A DNA stretch of 64,000 bases from Phellopilus nigrolimitatus (lineage: Eukaryota > Basidiomycota > Agaricomycetes > Hymenochaetales > Hymenochaetaceae): the NCBI GenBank assembly GCA_021029095.1, contig JAJOHG010000005.1, positions 248,001 to 312,000 on the forward strand, read 5' to 3'. Shown in pieces: positions 21,445 to 33,200 of this stretch; the stretch's first letter is position 1, and every line of letters begins with the position of its first letter. The position numbers were made by a program, and so were the translations under genes. Under the pieces are notes generated by a model. It was not told the origin of the DNA, searched no databases, and saw nothing but the letters and a program-made list of their open reading frames with translations.

Positions 21445-24400
21445 TTATAAATCCTCATCATCCGATATTTGGATCTCGTCTTCGTTTTGCTGCTGCTGAG
21501 GCGCGTCTTTTCCATTTGCGCCAGCCGCATCTGTGGGCGCGACGGACTTGGTAGCAGGCACGAATGCCATTCCCTGTCCTCCACCAGCTTGTCGCTCTGC
21601 CTGCGCCATCGGATCCGCTGCATCCTCCGCTTCCGCGACCGAGTCCATCGGCACGCCTTTTCGTGCCGATACTGCCTGCGCGGCGAGAAACGACGCCTCG
21701 GTGTTGAACTGCGCTTGCACGCCGCGCTTGATACGCAACATTTCGCGGAACGTGTCCTCGCTCCCCGTTTCGATCTCGAAGCTGTACCACTCCGTCCAGA
21801 ACTCGGGCAGCACACGTGGGTCGCAGAACTGGCTCGCATGAGCGTAGATCGCACGTGCCCGATCGATCTCGCCGAGCTTTCGCTCGAGCTGTGCAAAGCG
21901 CATGCACATCTTCGCAGTCTGCTTGTCGGGCAGGACCTCGAGCGCGCGCTCGTAGATTGGTCGGGTGGCGGGGAGGCCAAAGTTTGCAGCTGCTTTGGCG
22001 ATGTAGATTGTAAACATCTAGTGACAGGAAGCTCGTCAGGTAAATATAGGCACTTGATACTGAACTACGCACCTCGAACTTTTCTTCGTCAACAACAGCT
22101 TGAGTCGCTCGCTCGTAAACGTTCATCGCCCGCTTGGCCAAACCGTAATCTTCTTCGAGCTGGCCGTACATGAGATACAGTGGCTTGCAGAACTTGGCAG
22201 GACACTGTTCCACTGCCTGCTCGAAGAGATCGCGTGTACGCTCTAGCTTCGACTCACCCTTTATACACTGTGTCAGCTCCTAAAGTCGATGAAAAAAGAT
22301 AGAAAGAAATTAAGCACGCACATATCGCTTGACAAACTTCGACAAGTAGATATTCCAGATCTCGAATGCTACCGGGAACGTGAAGAGCTCGACACCGCGC
22401 TCATATACTTTGAAGCTCTCTTCAAAATACTTGTGTTCTTCAAGGAACGCCGCGTAGTTAACAATGATCTGCGCATTCGCGATGCGCAGCTCGAGAATTT
22501 TGTCGTAGACGGCCTTTGCCGTATCGACAGTCCCAATCGACTCCTCCAAGTCGACATAGAATGACCAAAGCTTGAGGGATTTGAAGAGACGGGTTTGAAC
22601 AGATAGGGACTAAGAACATCGGTGTCAGCAAAGCTGAGAGTTGGAAAAAAAGGAAGTGAAGAGATGTCATACATGGTCGTGATAATTTATTTTGGGGTTC
22701 TTCGGCACCACCGCTGCGCGCTGCATAACACGGATCGCCTCGTCATAGTTTTCGTGTCGCAACTCCATCTCTGCCCATTCGCACCAGACCTCTGCGAGAT
22801 CCTCCACAGCCTTGAAGTTGACCTTCGTGGCTTTCTCTAGTACCTTGCGCGCACTGTCAAGGTCTCCCTCGGCCTCGCCCGTCGTCCCACCCTCCTCGTA
22901 GAACTTGGCAAAGTTAATGAAAAGGCGGTGGAAATTGGCTGTCGCCTTTTTGGGATGTACAGTTGAGAGAGCAGTAGTGTAAGTCTCCGCAACCTTTATT
23001 AAATTTGTTCAGGGACCTGCTTGTAATAAGGAAACGGCGGGCGAACCTTTTCATCGTCGTTGCCCCACAGAGCGATCCGCTTTTCCCACTCCTGTACGTC
23101 ATTTGGATTCCGCCTTAGTAGAACATCGTTTACCAAGAACGGCCTCCGATCCATCAGCTCCTCGAATGTCTTCATCCGCTCATCGAGCTCCTTCTCCGTT
23201 TCTCTCGTGTCGTCTTCGTCATCATCCTCGTCGGGTTCCGCCAGAGCATCCATGAGTGCGCTAATGAGCGACTCCGAAAATTCGGCGTATGCATCGAAGA
23301 TCTGCGTGAAGTCACGGATCGTGAGCGAGGCGGCGATTCCAGACTCGAACGTGAGCTTCGCGCGGTCGAACTCGCCGCGTTTGACCCAGTATGTCGCGAG
23401 CCCACTCCATAACCGCCCCGCTTGGTCCTTGTACACCTCCAACCCGTCCTTCCGGACGATGTACTCCACGTCCAGCCTTCGTGTACTTGCGGGGTCCTCA
23501 TCCTCGTTATACACGGGCAGCTGCTTACCGTCCTTGCCTACAGCGACCGCAGGTCCAGCAAAGCGGATGAGAGAGCCTGTCAGGGACGCCGGCTCTTGCC
23601 CCTCCTTCGCAACCTTGGCAGCTTCAGCGTCTGCTTTCTCCTTCTCCTTTTCGTTCGTGACGGTCTGTACTACGGACACGCCAACGTCTTCCGGATACTG
23701 CTCGATAACGTCGAGCCAGTCGCTCAGAAGTTGGTACGGGCTCTTTCCCTCCGGACTCGTGTATTGACCCATTGCAGCCTTTCTAGCAAGCGACAGCAGC
23801 AGCTTAGCTGCCTCGAGAGGTCTGGGGGTCGGATTCGTCGGGGCGAGAAGAATAGACACATATCGCTCGGTCACACTAGGATCAACGAGAAGATAGCGGC
23901 GATAGACAGCGACGCAGGTCGAGCCGCCCTTGGACTCAGCCCAGAGGAGGTACCGGACCCAGATTCGGCTATGCAAAGACGGGGGAAGGGTACGCAGAGC
24001 GCGATCGTAGGTTCTACGGGCGTGCGTATATGAGAAGACGGCGGGACATTTTGGGTGCGAGAAAATAGAGAGGTAGAGCAACCATAGTCGCGGCAACTGC
24101 ACAGTTTTTATGAGATGTCTTTACATGTAACAGGAGGAACTCAATGCACGTACATTTGGTAACCACATAAGAGCCCTCTCAAACGTCGACACGAGCGATT
24201 TCCATTCTTCATAACCCACTAATCCGTCCAGCCCGCCTTCCCATTGCTCTAGGTCTTCCTTCTCATCCTCAAGCGCGTCCTTCATTTCCGGGAACTTCTT
24301 CTTACCCCCCGCGCGTTTTTTCTGCACGAATTTGCCGAGTACATATGACATGCGCATATGGAGGTATGACTTCCAGAGCTTAAACGATCCAGGGAATTGC

Positions 24401-24729
24401 GCGAGCGTGGATTCGTATAAGTACGTCAGACGCTGGAGACTCAGGCGTGCAGAAGGAGATGCGAGGGGTCCGAGCAAGGCAGCGACAGCAGGGTCCAAGT
24501 CCGGAGGAGGTTCGGACTTCTGTAAAATAGAGCATGCATCTTTAGTCGCATGAATAGCAGCCCACCAGTGGCGAAACGAGAGCGGGTTGCGCAGAAGATC
24601 ATCCTCCCTGGTCAGGTCACTGGTCGAGACGAGCTCTTCGTGGGTGAGCGGCGTAGGTACAGGGTTCGTCAAAGAAAAGGTAGACCTAAGGGAGTCCAGC
24701 GTAGGCTTCAGAGAGGCGACTGAAGGCAT
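21445..24729 (-). CDS. SYF1: pre-mRNA splicing factor Syf1 (XAB2)
   Basis: Large HAT-repeat scaffold of the NineTeen/Prp19-associated spliceosome complex. Seen: N-terminal EDDLLRNPLSFRHWWAAI, LTYLYESTLAQFPGSFKLW, HARRTYDRALRTLPPSLHSRIW, RYVSILLAPTNP, TYWVKRGEFDRAKLTFESG, MDRRPFLVNDVLLRRNPNDV (a Syf1 signature), YERGVELFTFPVAFEIWN, KRAMNVYERATQAV, RPIYERALEVLPDKQTAKMC, ARAIYAHASQFCDPR, then the acidic tail ending DEIQISDDEDL. HAT motifs (W/Y...A...YE/RAL) repeat throughout. Start ATG 24727-24729, stop TAA 21445-21447; about 950 residues and eight or more introns, normal for the family. It shares a 169-bp divergent promoter with BET4. Confidence 0.95.
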
Positions 24730-24898
24730 TATCGTTGAGTGTACCAGCGTCGCCGTTCAGTCCCAAGTTCACTAGGCGTCGGCGTTGAAGAATCCAACTT
24801 TCGCGCTGAGCAGCCGGCTTACGTACAAGCTTCCCTTTCTCGTTGTGATCATCCTGACTCACAGACGCGCTCTCGACACACGATACACTTTGCATAAA
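24730..24898. promoter_or_regulatory. divergent promoter SYF1 / BET4
   Basis: 169 bases between opposed starts. No distinct motif seen. It puts a spliceosome gene and a prenyltransferase gene under one short control region. Confidence 0.4.
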
Positions 24899-26375
24899 AT
24901 GGTAATAAATTACGATTAATTCAGTTGTCATATCTAACATATGTGCACCGTCAGCATGGAGTCAAACGTGCCCCGCAAACTACCGAGGCTCGTGAAGCTC
25001 GCAAACGCAAGGAGCAGGCCAAACTACAGGAGTACCTCAAGCTCAACGACGATGTCCTTGCGAGAGTATGTGTGCTGCGACGCCTACATACAGTTTCATG
25101 ATTCAAATGTCTTTGGATTAGAAAAAAGCCAAGAATTGGAGCCACGAATCTTTAGACCTTACTACGAGACTTCTTAGTATGAATCCTGAGTTCTACACAG
25201 TCTGGAATTATAGGCGAGACATACTCACGAACGGCATCTTTTTCGAATGGTGAGTCACTGTATCTCCTTGCATATGATTCGGCTGAAGAAGCTAGCTGAA
25301 AGTACACCAAACGACGTCAACGATATTTTGAATACCGATCTCGACATGACTATGACCTTCCTCAGACTGCACCCCAAAGTATACTGGATATGGAACCACC
25401 GCCGCTGGTGCCTTGAACATGTGCCTGACGGCCCGGAGGATAATCCAATAGGGTGGAAGGCGCAGCACTGGGCAATGGAATTGCGCGCGGTCGACAAGAT
25501 GCTGGATGCCGATGCGCGGAACTGTGCGTATGCATCGTCAACTGCAGAGAGGACTTTCTTTTTATGGCCAAATACTTAATTTCGATCCAGTTCATGCATG
25601 GAACTACCGCAGATATGTTCTTGCATCGATGCCGGTGAAGAAACCCGAGCTTGATGAACTTGCCTACACTACACGCAAAATTGAAGCCAACTTCTCAAAC
25701 TTCAGCGCATGGCACCAGCGGTCCAAGGTATACTCATCTATGTGGGAGAAAGGGCTCCTTGACGAAACGAAGAGCAAGGATGAAGGCGCGAACACCGTCT
25801 AGAACCGCGAAATACTGACTGAATTGTTCTTTTCTTACCTCCAGAGTTCGAATTAGTCAAGCAGGCTTTGTATGTCGACCCGCATGACCAGAGCGCGTGG
25901 ATTTACCATCGGTGGCTAGTGGGCAATGGTTGGAAACCTTTCTTTGCAAAGCCTAATAATATTCGCATTGACAATGGCTCCAAAAATATGCGTGCAGGTG
26001 ACAGCAAAGTTCTGCTGGTGCGGGAAATAGCAGTCATCGAAGAGCTATCGGACTTGGAGCCGGACTGTAAATGTACGTCTTTTTGTTACCTTCGCCGGAA
26101 AGCCAGATTGTATTGACTGACACGTTGCGCTTTATCAGGGTGTCTAGAATCGCTTGTCCACTACAAACGCCTTCTCCTGCGGAAGCACTTTTCCAATATT
26201 ACGGATCCTGAACGGCAGAAGATTCTGGAGGAATGTCTGTGTACGCTAGCCACCTTGGAAAATATAGATCCGCCGAGGTTGAAAAGATACGAGGAAATAG
26301 GTGAGTGCGTTGCTCTCGGACAAACATTATCTGATTGCTGGTATCCTGATAGCGGAACACTTGCGGAGAGTATAA
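24899..26375 (+). CDS. BET4: Rab geranylgeranyltransferase (type II) alpha subunit Bet4
   Basis: Alpha subunit of the enzyme that adds geranylgeranyl groups to Rab GTPases. Exon 1 consists only of the ATG (24899-24901); the intron GTAATA...CTAAC...CGTCAG (24902-24955) joins it to CATGGAGTCAAACG, giving MHGVKRAPQTTEAREARKRK, the family N terminus. Then NWSHESLDLTTRLLSMNPEF, YTVWNYRRDIL, LRLHPKVYWIWNHRRWCLE, FHAWNYRRYVLASM, NFSAWHQRSKVY, QSAWIYHRWLVGN: the prenyltransferase alpha repeats with W-N/H-x-R-R. Last exon ends AEHLRRV, stop 26373-26375. The intron after SKDEG near 25793 lacks a good GT donor; G|GCGCGA (GC type) gives EEFELVKQAL and looks best. Confidence 0.92.
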
Positions 26376-26639
26376 TGTACATTAACAGATACTTCGCTTT
26401 GGATCTGCGTTTCTTTATCGCAGCTACGGATACGCACAGTATACATGCCGACTTCACAACGTCGCATGCTTATCGTCACACGTTCGAGTATTCGAACCAA
26501 ACAAACAGTTGACTTTAAATTCCTTTCAAGTTTTCACAACACACTGATTTACACAAGAACGCGCCTCATCCATATTGCTACAAATTCGTTCTGCGCATAT
26601 GCTTAAAAGCGTATTAATGGTGACATCTCGGGGGCGCGT

Positions 26640-26878
26640 TCAGCACTTGCACGAGCCGGCAGCGCACTTGCAGCTAGAAACATATGTAAATCAGATCAAG
26701 TATATGCTGAGTCTGCGAGCAATGGACTCACTCAGCACCGCACGAGCAGGAGCTGGAGCCGCAGTTGGCGTTGTTGACGGGGGTCTCGACGTTCTGTAAA
26801 CCAGACAAGACAAAGTCAGCACACAAGCCAGGAGGCAAAGTAGCGACGCCGACGACGAAGGGGACGCACGGTAAACAT
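26640..26878 (-). CDS. metallothionein, 34 residues
   Basis: Small cytosolic metal-binding protein for copper/zinc buffering. Three exons: 26878-26870 (MFT), 26793-26732 and 26673-26640. Spliced reading: MFTNVETPVNNANC, then GSSSCSCGADCKC, then AAGSCKC. Seven cysteines in C, CxC, CxC and CxC pattern, as in the short Neurospora/Agaricus-type copper metallothioneins. All four splice sites are good (GTGCGT/ACAG, GTGAGT/CTAG). Upstream on the same strand TATAAGG (26964-26970) sits about 90 bases before the start. Too short and split for simple ORF finding. Family assignment is from the Cys pattern and the leader MFTNVxTPV. Confidence 0.93.
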
Positions 26879-29800
26879 GATGATAGTGAGAAAAGTGAGG
26901 ATGTGTGAGTTCGTGAGTTGTTATAATCAGGATCTCTGAAGAATGGAGACGTGTATCGCGCTCCTTATATGCACTCAGGGGATCTTGTTTGGCCTGCTGT
27001 TTGGTGCGGTGTCACCGGAGCTTGAATTTGATTCCAGTGCACGTGCACCACACGCGTCTTGGCGCGCTCCGACTCAGTCTGAACTTCGATTTAATCGCCT
27101 TCCACTTCACTCGCATTCAATGCGACGCTCTTCCAGAGCCATATGGACGAGTCAGAACTACTATTTCTCATCTTCCGTCTCTTTCTTCGTCCGTGCTTTC
27201 GCGAGAAGTTTGGGAATAGAACACAAAATTGCGTTCAGCCACTCGTTGCGCTCTTTTCTGAACACTTACGGATGCGGCCTTTTCTGGACGCACGCTGCAC
27301 AGCATCCGCAACTGCCGAGGTGGCTCTTGTAGCTATCACTTATCCCAGTTCAATCAATCTGGCAGGGCACGATCTTCACCTACCAATGGCCGCACATCGC
27401 ATGACTCTTCGAACAATGGCTAGAACCCCAGACAGCAGTACGACTTCCGTCTGTCGCAAATATAGCTCAGTCTATGGAGTTGATCTTATCTGCCGCGGTG
27501 CTGCATTTTGCTATTGGCTGCTTTATCGGGTCTGAGGCATTTTGCGGACACTAACTTAACGGCACTTTGTTAACTTGCTTCAATCAAATGGGGCGGCCGT
27601 CAAGAAGACACATCGTTCAATTTCAATGGCCTGCAGCAGGTACGTGCACTCGTGACCGCTGGCCACATACAGAATTGAAACGCCACCTATACTTGCATCC
27701 GATAAGAGTGACGTACTTATCTCTAATTTATTTGAAGCAGCGATTGTCTATTTTGCGTGTCGGCGAAAAAAAGAAAAACCTGCCAAGCTCCAAGTAATTC
27801 AACTCTTTGCTGCAGAAATTGGCAGTCTGGTTTCGAAGTATTCAAACAATTTCAGCGATAAAGCAAATACCCTATCACTAACATTCGACAAGTACTCAAT
27901 CTGGACGGGTTCATTGCTTTTAACACATGCAGTTCGATATCATCTGGATTACCGATGATTGGATTTCTCGAACATGGTTTGAATTAAGTAGGTCGCTATG
28001 TTCCTCGCCGAAGTCAACGTCAATGCGGCGATTTCGGCGAAAGAACTTGATCCTTCCTTCACTACGCCCCCTCTCTTCGTTCGCCGAACTGCCTGCGCTT
28101 CTTTCGAATAGGATGCATCGCGGCTAACAGCATACCGTTCATGCCTCCACACGCCTATTCAGCTGCTCTATAGATACCAGCCTCCGGCTAATTGACCAAC
28201 CAGATCACCGTGTACACAGTAAGGTTCCAGGCATGTAAATTGCTCCTCTACCCTCCCAACCTTGTGCTGATGAGCGACATGGCTTTTTTGATATCTGTCC
28301 TCGTCTACAACAGGGAAGATATTTTTCACGTAGACGTGTCGTTGATACTTCAGGCGAGCGGTGATAATTATCTGTTCCGAGTTTGGAGGCGAGAGTTCAA
28401 GGGAAGCGTGTTGTCCAGCGTCCGATTACGATCGCACGTCGTGAGCTGTGACGGCGTGTTTCCAGACGTGATACTGCTCCGCGCGTTATGGTACGATCCG
28501 AGATGCGCAACGTTTTTCTACAAATGTGAAAAGCTCGCCGCGAACCTAACTTCACTCGTCTCCACGCCGAACGAGGATTGATTCCTAATCTGTGTATCCG
28601 GGCGAAAGGTTGGTAACAGTGCGGGTTTGCTGATAGACAGCACGCTGATAACGCGGGGCGTCGAGGCAGGTTTCCTGGGGATATACGACACACAATCGGC
28701 GCCGCGCAACTGTCGGAATCGGAGATAAACGACTAACCATGGACTTTTCTGTGCAGAGCTTCAAGCTTACCAATTGCGATGACTTCCAGCTCCTAGTTCG
28801 TGTTATTCACGATGATACAGGGCACGGTCTGATAGGATCGATGATCCGCTAGACAATATCTAAGATGCGGCTCGCAAGTCGCCCCCCTTTTTTATTTAAT
28901 TAACAGGTGTAGATGTTAGCGGGGGCGTCTAACGGTCACTTGGACGGATTGTAGGCGCCCATAGACACTTGGCTGACGGTAGGATGCACTGCTCCTTCCG
29001 GCTGTTTTTAATCTGGTCTGGGATCAAGTTGGTCTGTGCCTGTCCAGGAGCCGGACGTATTCTGGGTTCCCCTCAGAGTCCCGTGGCCACGGTAGCCACT
29101 ACTCGCATGTTCGAACGTAAAACGTCCTATCGTGATCCCTGGCTGTCTAATCACAGTGGCAATTCGCCAACCGATTCTGGAGTGCCTTTGTTCTGCTCGT
29201 TTCTTTCGTGGCTCAAGAGGGAGAAAACCTACATGTAGATGAAGATCCGGATACGCTGCGCTTTACGTATGTGGTCCTGCAATGCGCTCGGTAATTCTGG
29301 TGTTCTCGCCGTCTAGGCTCTAGGAGGACTTGCTTTGCGCTAGAAGGCAACCGCCGATGAGCATGAGCTCATTGCTGTGTACAATCAAGAGCGCTTTTTC
29401 TAGACCCACCTAGTAAGCAAGGCAAGTATAAGTACGTCTTTCGGCGAGAGCAATTGGTCGCACAGACCCTCCTTTTGTGCGTCACGCATAGGCATGCATG
29501 CTCGAACCGACAGGATCGGCGCATTAGCCGTGAAGGGGCGCTGATCATGCCAGTTACCGACGCTGACCCGAGAGTAGATTCAATTACAAGGTCGGCAGTC
29601 ATCAGCTGGAGGTTATCGGGAAGTCTGCTTCCATTTTCAAAACCGATTACACGCCTTCGTCGTGCGTCGAAGAAGCGCCCTGTCTAGACCTTGCATGCGC
29701 AGTTGTGTATGACGCTCGGTGTTTGCTTGCTGTATAGATGAATGTACGAATGAAGAATTGTATATATCTTGGTGAGAACCGTCTCGACCACGATGGAATT

Positions 29801-30218
29801 CCAGTCGCAAAGCATTGCTGTAAGAAAAGATAAAAGGGCACGGTGGATGTAGTCGGGGCCTTCGTGCGTCTATCTAAGACTGGACACGCGTTTGCGGCAT
29901 GCATAACTCCTTGTCCTTGTTTCTTGAACACGACTCGCAGTCTGCAAAAAAAGAAAAAAGCGATGTCGATTTGTAAAAGTAAATTGAATTTTTTGCAAAG
30001 CCATGCTTGAAAACAAATAACGAGTACAGTATTTGTGAAAAGTGGGAGTGGAAGGGGAAAGAGAGTTCGGTTGACGGACTCGTGTGTTCAACGAGGCTGG
30101 TTGGATTTCTTCTCGCGCGTCCTTGATCTTGGACCTCCCTCGCCTGCTCCTTCCCCATCTCCTCCTCATCTTCTCCACGTCCTCCACGACCAACACGTCC
30201 GACACGCACGACATCTTC
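26879..30218. other. 3.3 kb without a recognised gene
   Basis: Left edge is the metallothionein promoter, right edge the EDC4 promoter. Short open frames occur but none has known motifs or a convincing exon chain. The best is 28270-28581 on the plus strand (104 residues from MSDMAFLISVLVYN to STPNED), containing ILQASGDNYLFRVWRREFKG, which faintly recalls a BTB/POZ start; I do not assign it. Could be a decayed gene or a long noncoding region. Confidence 0.5.
26964..26970 (-). promoter_or_regulatory. TATA box of metallothionein gene
   Basis: CATATAAGGAG on the minus strand, 86-92 bases upstream of the ATG; a clear TATA box fits a strongly inducible gene. Confidence 0.6.
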
Positions 30219-33200
30219 ATGGACAGATCCAATTTCAACGTGATGAGTCTCTTTGCTCGAGCAGTCACTCCCCCACAGGACTCGTCCTCTCCGACCCATC
30301 CATCCCAGCAGCTGCATCAGCATCCCCACCAGCACGTTTCGCCCGCCCAGTCCTATCGCGAGCCGCCCCCCGCGTCCCCGCCCAAGTCTCTCGACTCTCT
30401 TTTCCGCAATCTCAACAACACCCAGCCGTCCGCTGCATCCGAGCCCGGCCCGACGCCCCCCGCCGTCGCCAACATGAACAATCCATTCCGCACCCAGGTT
30501 CCCCCGCCGAACACCAACAATTCTGCTCCCGCGACACCCGTCTCCTCAATCACCGCCGCATCACACTCCTCGGCTGGGTCTGCCCAGAACCAGCCGCCCG
30601 CAGACCGCCAGAGCGCATTGCTGTCGCTGCTCGGCTCGACCGTTGCTCCCTCGGGCGCGTCATCGAGCGCCACCTCTGCCGGGAACCAACCGCTCATTCC
30701 CCACCAGCCCCCGAGTCCGCCCAGCATCGAGCAGCGTGAGCAGCGTGTGCGTCTTATGCAGTCTGGAAACGAGGCCCAGGGCAAGATTTTGCTCGAGCAA
30801 CTGATGTCCGGGTAAGTTTTTCCTTTTCTTTTTCGACTCATCTTTATGCATGACGCGGCTTCCGCACGCTTCGATATATCTATCCTTTATGTTGCGATCC
30901 TCCCTTTGAGCCGAAGATCTCTTTCTTATTGATTCCTTTTAAAAACGGCGTCCGATCGACTAGCGAATACTTGTGCTCATGAACTCATACAGTAATATCG
31001 GAAACTCTGGTTTCGGCGACCCGTCTCAGGGTTCCTACCCCCAGTCCGCACCCCTGCCCTACCCGCCTCAGTCGTACGGCCCCTTCCCCGCAGACGCTTA
31101 CCAAGCACAGTATACCCAAGAGCCGCGCGACTTCCAGCCTCAGGCTCCGCAAGCGCAGCCGCAACCCCCTTCTCCCAGTCGCAAGTCCATGTTCGACTTC
31201 GTCTCGCCCTTTGACGCCCTCGCGTCGACCGTCGCAGCCGCCTCTTCTGGAAAGAAGAAGCCCGATCCAGTCGCGCTCGCGCCCGAACCGCGGGACTCCG
31301 AGGACGCCTGGACGTCGCTCGCCGCGGACCCGAAGCGCAAATCCATGGAGAACCTCATGGACCAACTGACCCGGAGTCAGGGCCCCCAGCTCCCTCCGCC
31401 GCAGCGCCAGCTCGACTCGTACAGCCCCGAACCGGGTACCCCGCCGAGCGAGCCCATCCAGTTCCAGTCGAAGGTGCAGTACGCCCCCAAGTCGCAGGCG
31501 CCTGGCTCGCCACGCGGATCACCGCCTCGGGCGTACGTTCACCACGCGCAGCCTCAGCATCGCGTTGGAGAGTCGCCTAGCGGGCCTGGCATGACGCAGG
31601 GCCTTCCTGCCCCAGGTCCGAAGGGCAGGGCGGGGCAGTCGCCGGTGCGCGGCAACTGGAAGAACAACCAGGAGGGCAAGTTGCGTGTCCCCAAGGCGAA
31701 GACATTTATCAATTCTCCGTGAGTACTTTTGCTTTTTACGACTGTATGAAGTACCCTTTTGTTGACGATCGGAGCAGTCTTCCTTCTCAGAACATAGTAT
31801 TTGATGTATCTCAGGGTCAGGAGAACGTGCAGGCGTCGCGCGATTGCGTCAAGTCCACAGCGATCGCGCTGGTCAAGGTTGACCCCACGTTCCTGCCCGG
31901 GACAACCATCGGCGCGACGCACTGGGTTGCGTACGCGATGACGCGAGGTCGTGTTAGGGTGATCAGTAGGTCGAGCGGCGACCGCACACTACTGCAGCTG
32001 CCGACGGTCTTCGGGCCTACCGTCTCCGTAACGGACATGGCAGTGTTCGGCAACAGGCTTGCAGGAGTGACTTCGGACGGCGGCTTTGTCGTCTGGGAGC
32101 TTCCTGAGGTGATTACGGATGATGTTCCGTGAGTATTCCCCGGCTTCTTTTGATAATGCTCTCTGTTTAACCTCCCTATTGCAGTGGCAAGCTTCTCGTT
32201 TGCATCGTGCCTTCTAACGATTTCGAGCCGTTGCACTCGGTCAAATGGCATCCGAAGGATCTTGACACCCTGGCCGTGGCCTCAGACTCTAACATTTATT
32301 TGCTGAACGTTGCTGACGCCGCGAACGTCTTCCGAGGCACTCCTTTCACACAGGATGACTTGCGTCGTGTAGCTCAGATATTTACGGTTGCATCTGTAAG
32401 TCAAGTTCGTCTCTCACAGGACATACAATAATATCGTTTTCGCAGCCTCTTATCTCCTTTGACTTCGATATTCCCCACCAAGCTCTCGCTACGATCTCGG
32501 AGGACTCCGTCTTGACCCTGTGGAATGTGCCTGACAAACTGCCATTCTGGTCGCAGAAGATCTCTGGTGAAGGCGTCCCGTCTTCGCTGACTTTCCTTGA
32601 CGGCGGCGTGGTGATCGGCCGCAAGAACGGGACCGTGTTCCAACTCCTGCCAGTCATGGGCGAGGTTATCCTCTCCACCGTCAAGTTCGTCAATGGCGGC
32701 AGGGAGGACCCCGATATGTTCGGTCACGTCACCTACGACAGCCGCATCCAGACGCTCTGGGTTGCGAACAGCAAGCGCGACAGTCTCATCGCGCTCAAGG
32801 TCTGCTTCGAACTGTCGACGCCGTCGCCCGGCGGCGAGGAGCTCATCCGAGGCGGCTACTTCGAGCAGCTCGTCGAGTTCGTCGGCCCGAAGCCGACGCT
32901 CAACTTCGTCATCCTCACCGCGGACGCGGACCCGTCGGGCGATGAGGCGAACGCGGCGTGCATCGCGGCGAAGCTCGCGCCAGGCGAGCTCGCGCTCGTC
33001 GCATTCTCCGTGCACAGCAGCGGCGTCGACCAGGTGCTTATCCGCAAGGAGTGGTACGAGGCTGCGTTCGTGCAGACGACGGCGAAGTTCCCGCCGTTCA
33101 GCGCGCCGGCGCTGCCGCCCCCGCCGCCCGTGGAGGCCCGCCAGCAGCAGCAGCGCCAGCAGGTCGCTCAGCCGGCGCAGGTGCTCTCGCAGCCCATCCC

